From NCBI GenBank assembly GCA_015501585.1, contig JADNRY010000119.1:121903-185902 (forward strand): a DNA stretch of 64,000 nt, read 5' to 3'. Shown here piece after piece: positions 62,880-64,000 of this stretch. Numbering within the stretch: the first letter of the stretch is position 1; each line of letters opens with the position of its first letter. The translations under genes and the position numbers were made by a program. The notes under the pieces are model-generated. The model was not told where the DNA came from and searched no databases. It saw nothing but the letters and a program-made list of their open reading frames with translations. The stretch is from Rhodocollybia butyracea. Lineage: Eukaryota; Basidiomycota; Agaricomycetes; Agaricales; Omphalotaceae.

Positions 62880-63819
62880 TGTCCTCTTGATGTCCTCCTT
62901 CGAGAGCCAACCGACTGAAGCTTTGTCCACGTCACCAATCATCAACAGCCTCTTATCAACAGCCTCTTGCTTTCTCTTATTTCATGGAACATCAATGCAT
63001 CGACGCCTTCTCTGCGACCCCATCTCACGTCAAAACACATCCTCGAACACACCCCACACCCTCGATGGCCCGAAACCTCTTTCTTCAAGAACTCGCGCTC
63101 GGCATCCACCAGTTTTTCGAACAACGCATGAGTATATATATCTGGTGCTCTCCTGGTGACGGATGCTCAAGATCGAAACTCGTTCCAGGACGTGGCTTTT
63201 GCGGCAACGGCATTTCATTCCAGCTCAAGCTAATTTTTTTCTGGTCTGGGTTTGTAAGGAAGGTGATGAGGTCATGAGAGACAAAAGACTCATGCCCGGG
63301 CGTGTCTCTCGCACAACTCTTCCAGCAATTGCGGGCAGGTCCTCTTTGGAGATCATTCCCCCAGGGCCCAACTGCACCGGACTCAGTCGTCCGTCTCATC
63401 AACGTGCATCTCGACTCGCCTAGCAATACACTACTATACTACATTACCGCACTCAGCAGATGGATGGACATACTGGCCAACATCCTACACGAGGCCGGTT
63501 GCAGGGCGGGATCATTGCGGGTGACTTCTTCCCCGAAGATGACTTGCTCGTCGACAGGAACAAACTGGTATATGCGTGGATCGCATTGCACAGGAAGCAC
63601 CCTAATGGAGATACCTGGAGCGTTGTTGTGGAACCGCGGGATGGATTGGGGCCAGGCAGATTGGACAGAGTTGTGTTGTTGAGCCTGAAGGCAAAGGAAA
63701 CAGAAGTTTTCCGTCCCGGTTTCATCCAGGTGCCCAGGCCGGCGGGCGAAAAAAACTAAATCTCTCTCTCGATCCCTTGGAGTGACAATTCCGGGCTGAG
63801 ATGTACATTCACTATCTGA
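62880..63819 (+). pseudogene. Endonuclease/exonuclease/phosphatase gene, copy B, broken
   Basis: The plus strand aligns with copy A (47991-48720) and extends further. It reads 'SLISWNINASTPS' near 62970, 'DSVVRLINVHLDSPSNTL' near 63390, 'GGIIAGDFFPEDDLLVDRNK' near 63510, 'GRLDRVVLLSLKAKETEVFR' near 63660, and 'IPWSDNSGLRCTFTI' to a stop at 63817-63819. Frame changes separate these blocks. Two catalytic motifs of the EEP fold are altered: the expected GDFN reads GDFF and the expected SDH reads SDN, so the general base histidine is lost. A 14-bp tandem 'atcaacagcctctt' sits near the start. Non-functional as an enzyme. Confidence 0.7.
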
Positions 63820-64000
63820 CGACGGTCCAACCAATCGCCTGATTTGAGGGAACAATCTGTGAGTATGTATTCTTCTTTTCAAACGTCGACACCATTATTA
63901 CATCCCATTTTATGATTCATTGCTTATGTGCGTTTACCTGCATCCATTCTGTTGTTGTTTGCCCGTTGCTCTCACCGTCAACGCCAAACTCTTCTTCTTG
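63820..64000. other. Right edge of window; nothing recognised
   Basis: Short flank with no gene seen. Confidence 0.3.

Overview
The window reads as nuclear DNA of a filamentous basidiomycete, most likely an Agaricomycete. The genes carry many ~45-60 nt introns with GT/AG borders. The recognisable families are typical of mushroom-forming fungi: a Plavaka-type transposase, DUF6533 seven-helix membrane proteins, expanded F-box proteins and a TPR-CHAT protein. There are also Ty1/copia and Tc1 elements and telomere-like TTAGGG blocks inside the sequence. I cannot name the species. It is a gene-poor, transposon-rich stretch in which a few intact genes sit among broken duplicates.

Layout. 1-2.9 kb: diverged duplicated DNA and a DUF6534-like relic. 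2.88-7.40 kb: a nearly intact Plavaka transposon with 15-bp terminal repeats. 7.6-9.6 kb: a DUF6533 gene. 10-14.3 kb: a repeat with a tRNA-like core, a broken fragment of the RNA polymerase I subunit A34.5 gene, and a rearranged second copy of the window's first kilobase. 14.4-20.2 kb: three tandem F-box genes on the minus strand, two broken and one intact. 21.9-22.4 kb: relics of a CDC48 AAA ATPase gene and of the last part of the HIT gene. 24.4-25.6 kb: a HIT-domain gene. 26.7-30.4 kb: two seven-helix membrane protein genes. 31.3-34.7 kb: the housekeeping island, RPA34.5 and a THI20-like thiamine gene, diverging from a 122-bp shared promoter.

35-46 kb is a transposon nest: a TA-flanked MITE, an old repeat-family gene split by an insertion, a telomere-like block, a hAT-type MITE inside another broken ORF, and a Tc1 element itself split by a 592-bp insertion with a 9-bp target duplication. 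46.2-47.6 kb is a small copia-type element that encodes only Gag. 48.7-54.4 kb is a full-length copia element with 5-bp target duplications and ~2.4% LTR divergence, mostly at CpG sites. It lies beside a broken endonuclease/exonuclease/phosphatase (EEP) gene, and a second broken copy ends the window. 57.1-60.1 kb is an intact TPR-CHAT gene, a predicted caspase-like protease with nine 43-residue repeats and both catalytic motifs.

Apparently working genes: F-box copy 3, the HIT protein, the DUF6533 and seven-helix proteins, RPA34.5, THI20-like and TPR-CHAT. The best candidate for unexplored biology is the TPR-CHAT gene. The most informative structural signals are the gene-fragment relics, the composite insertions combining tRNA-like promoters with telomere-like DNA, and the CpG-biased decay of the copia element.
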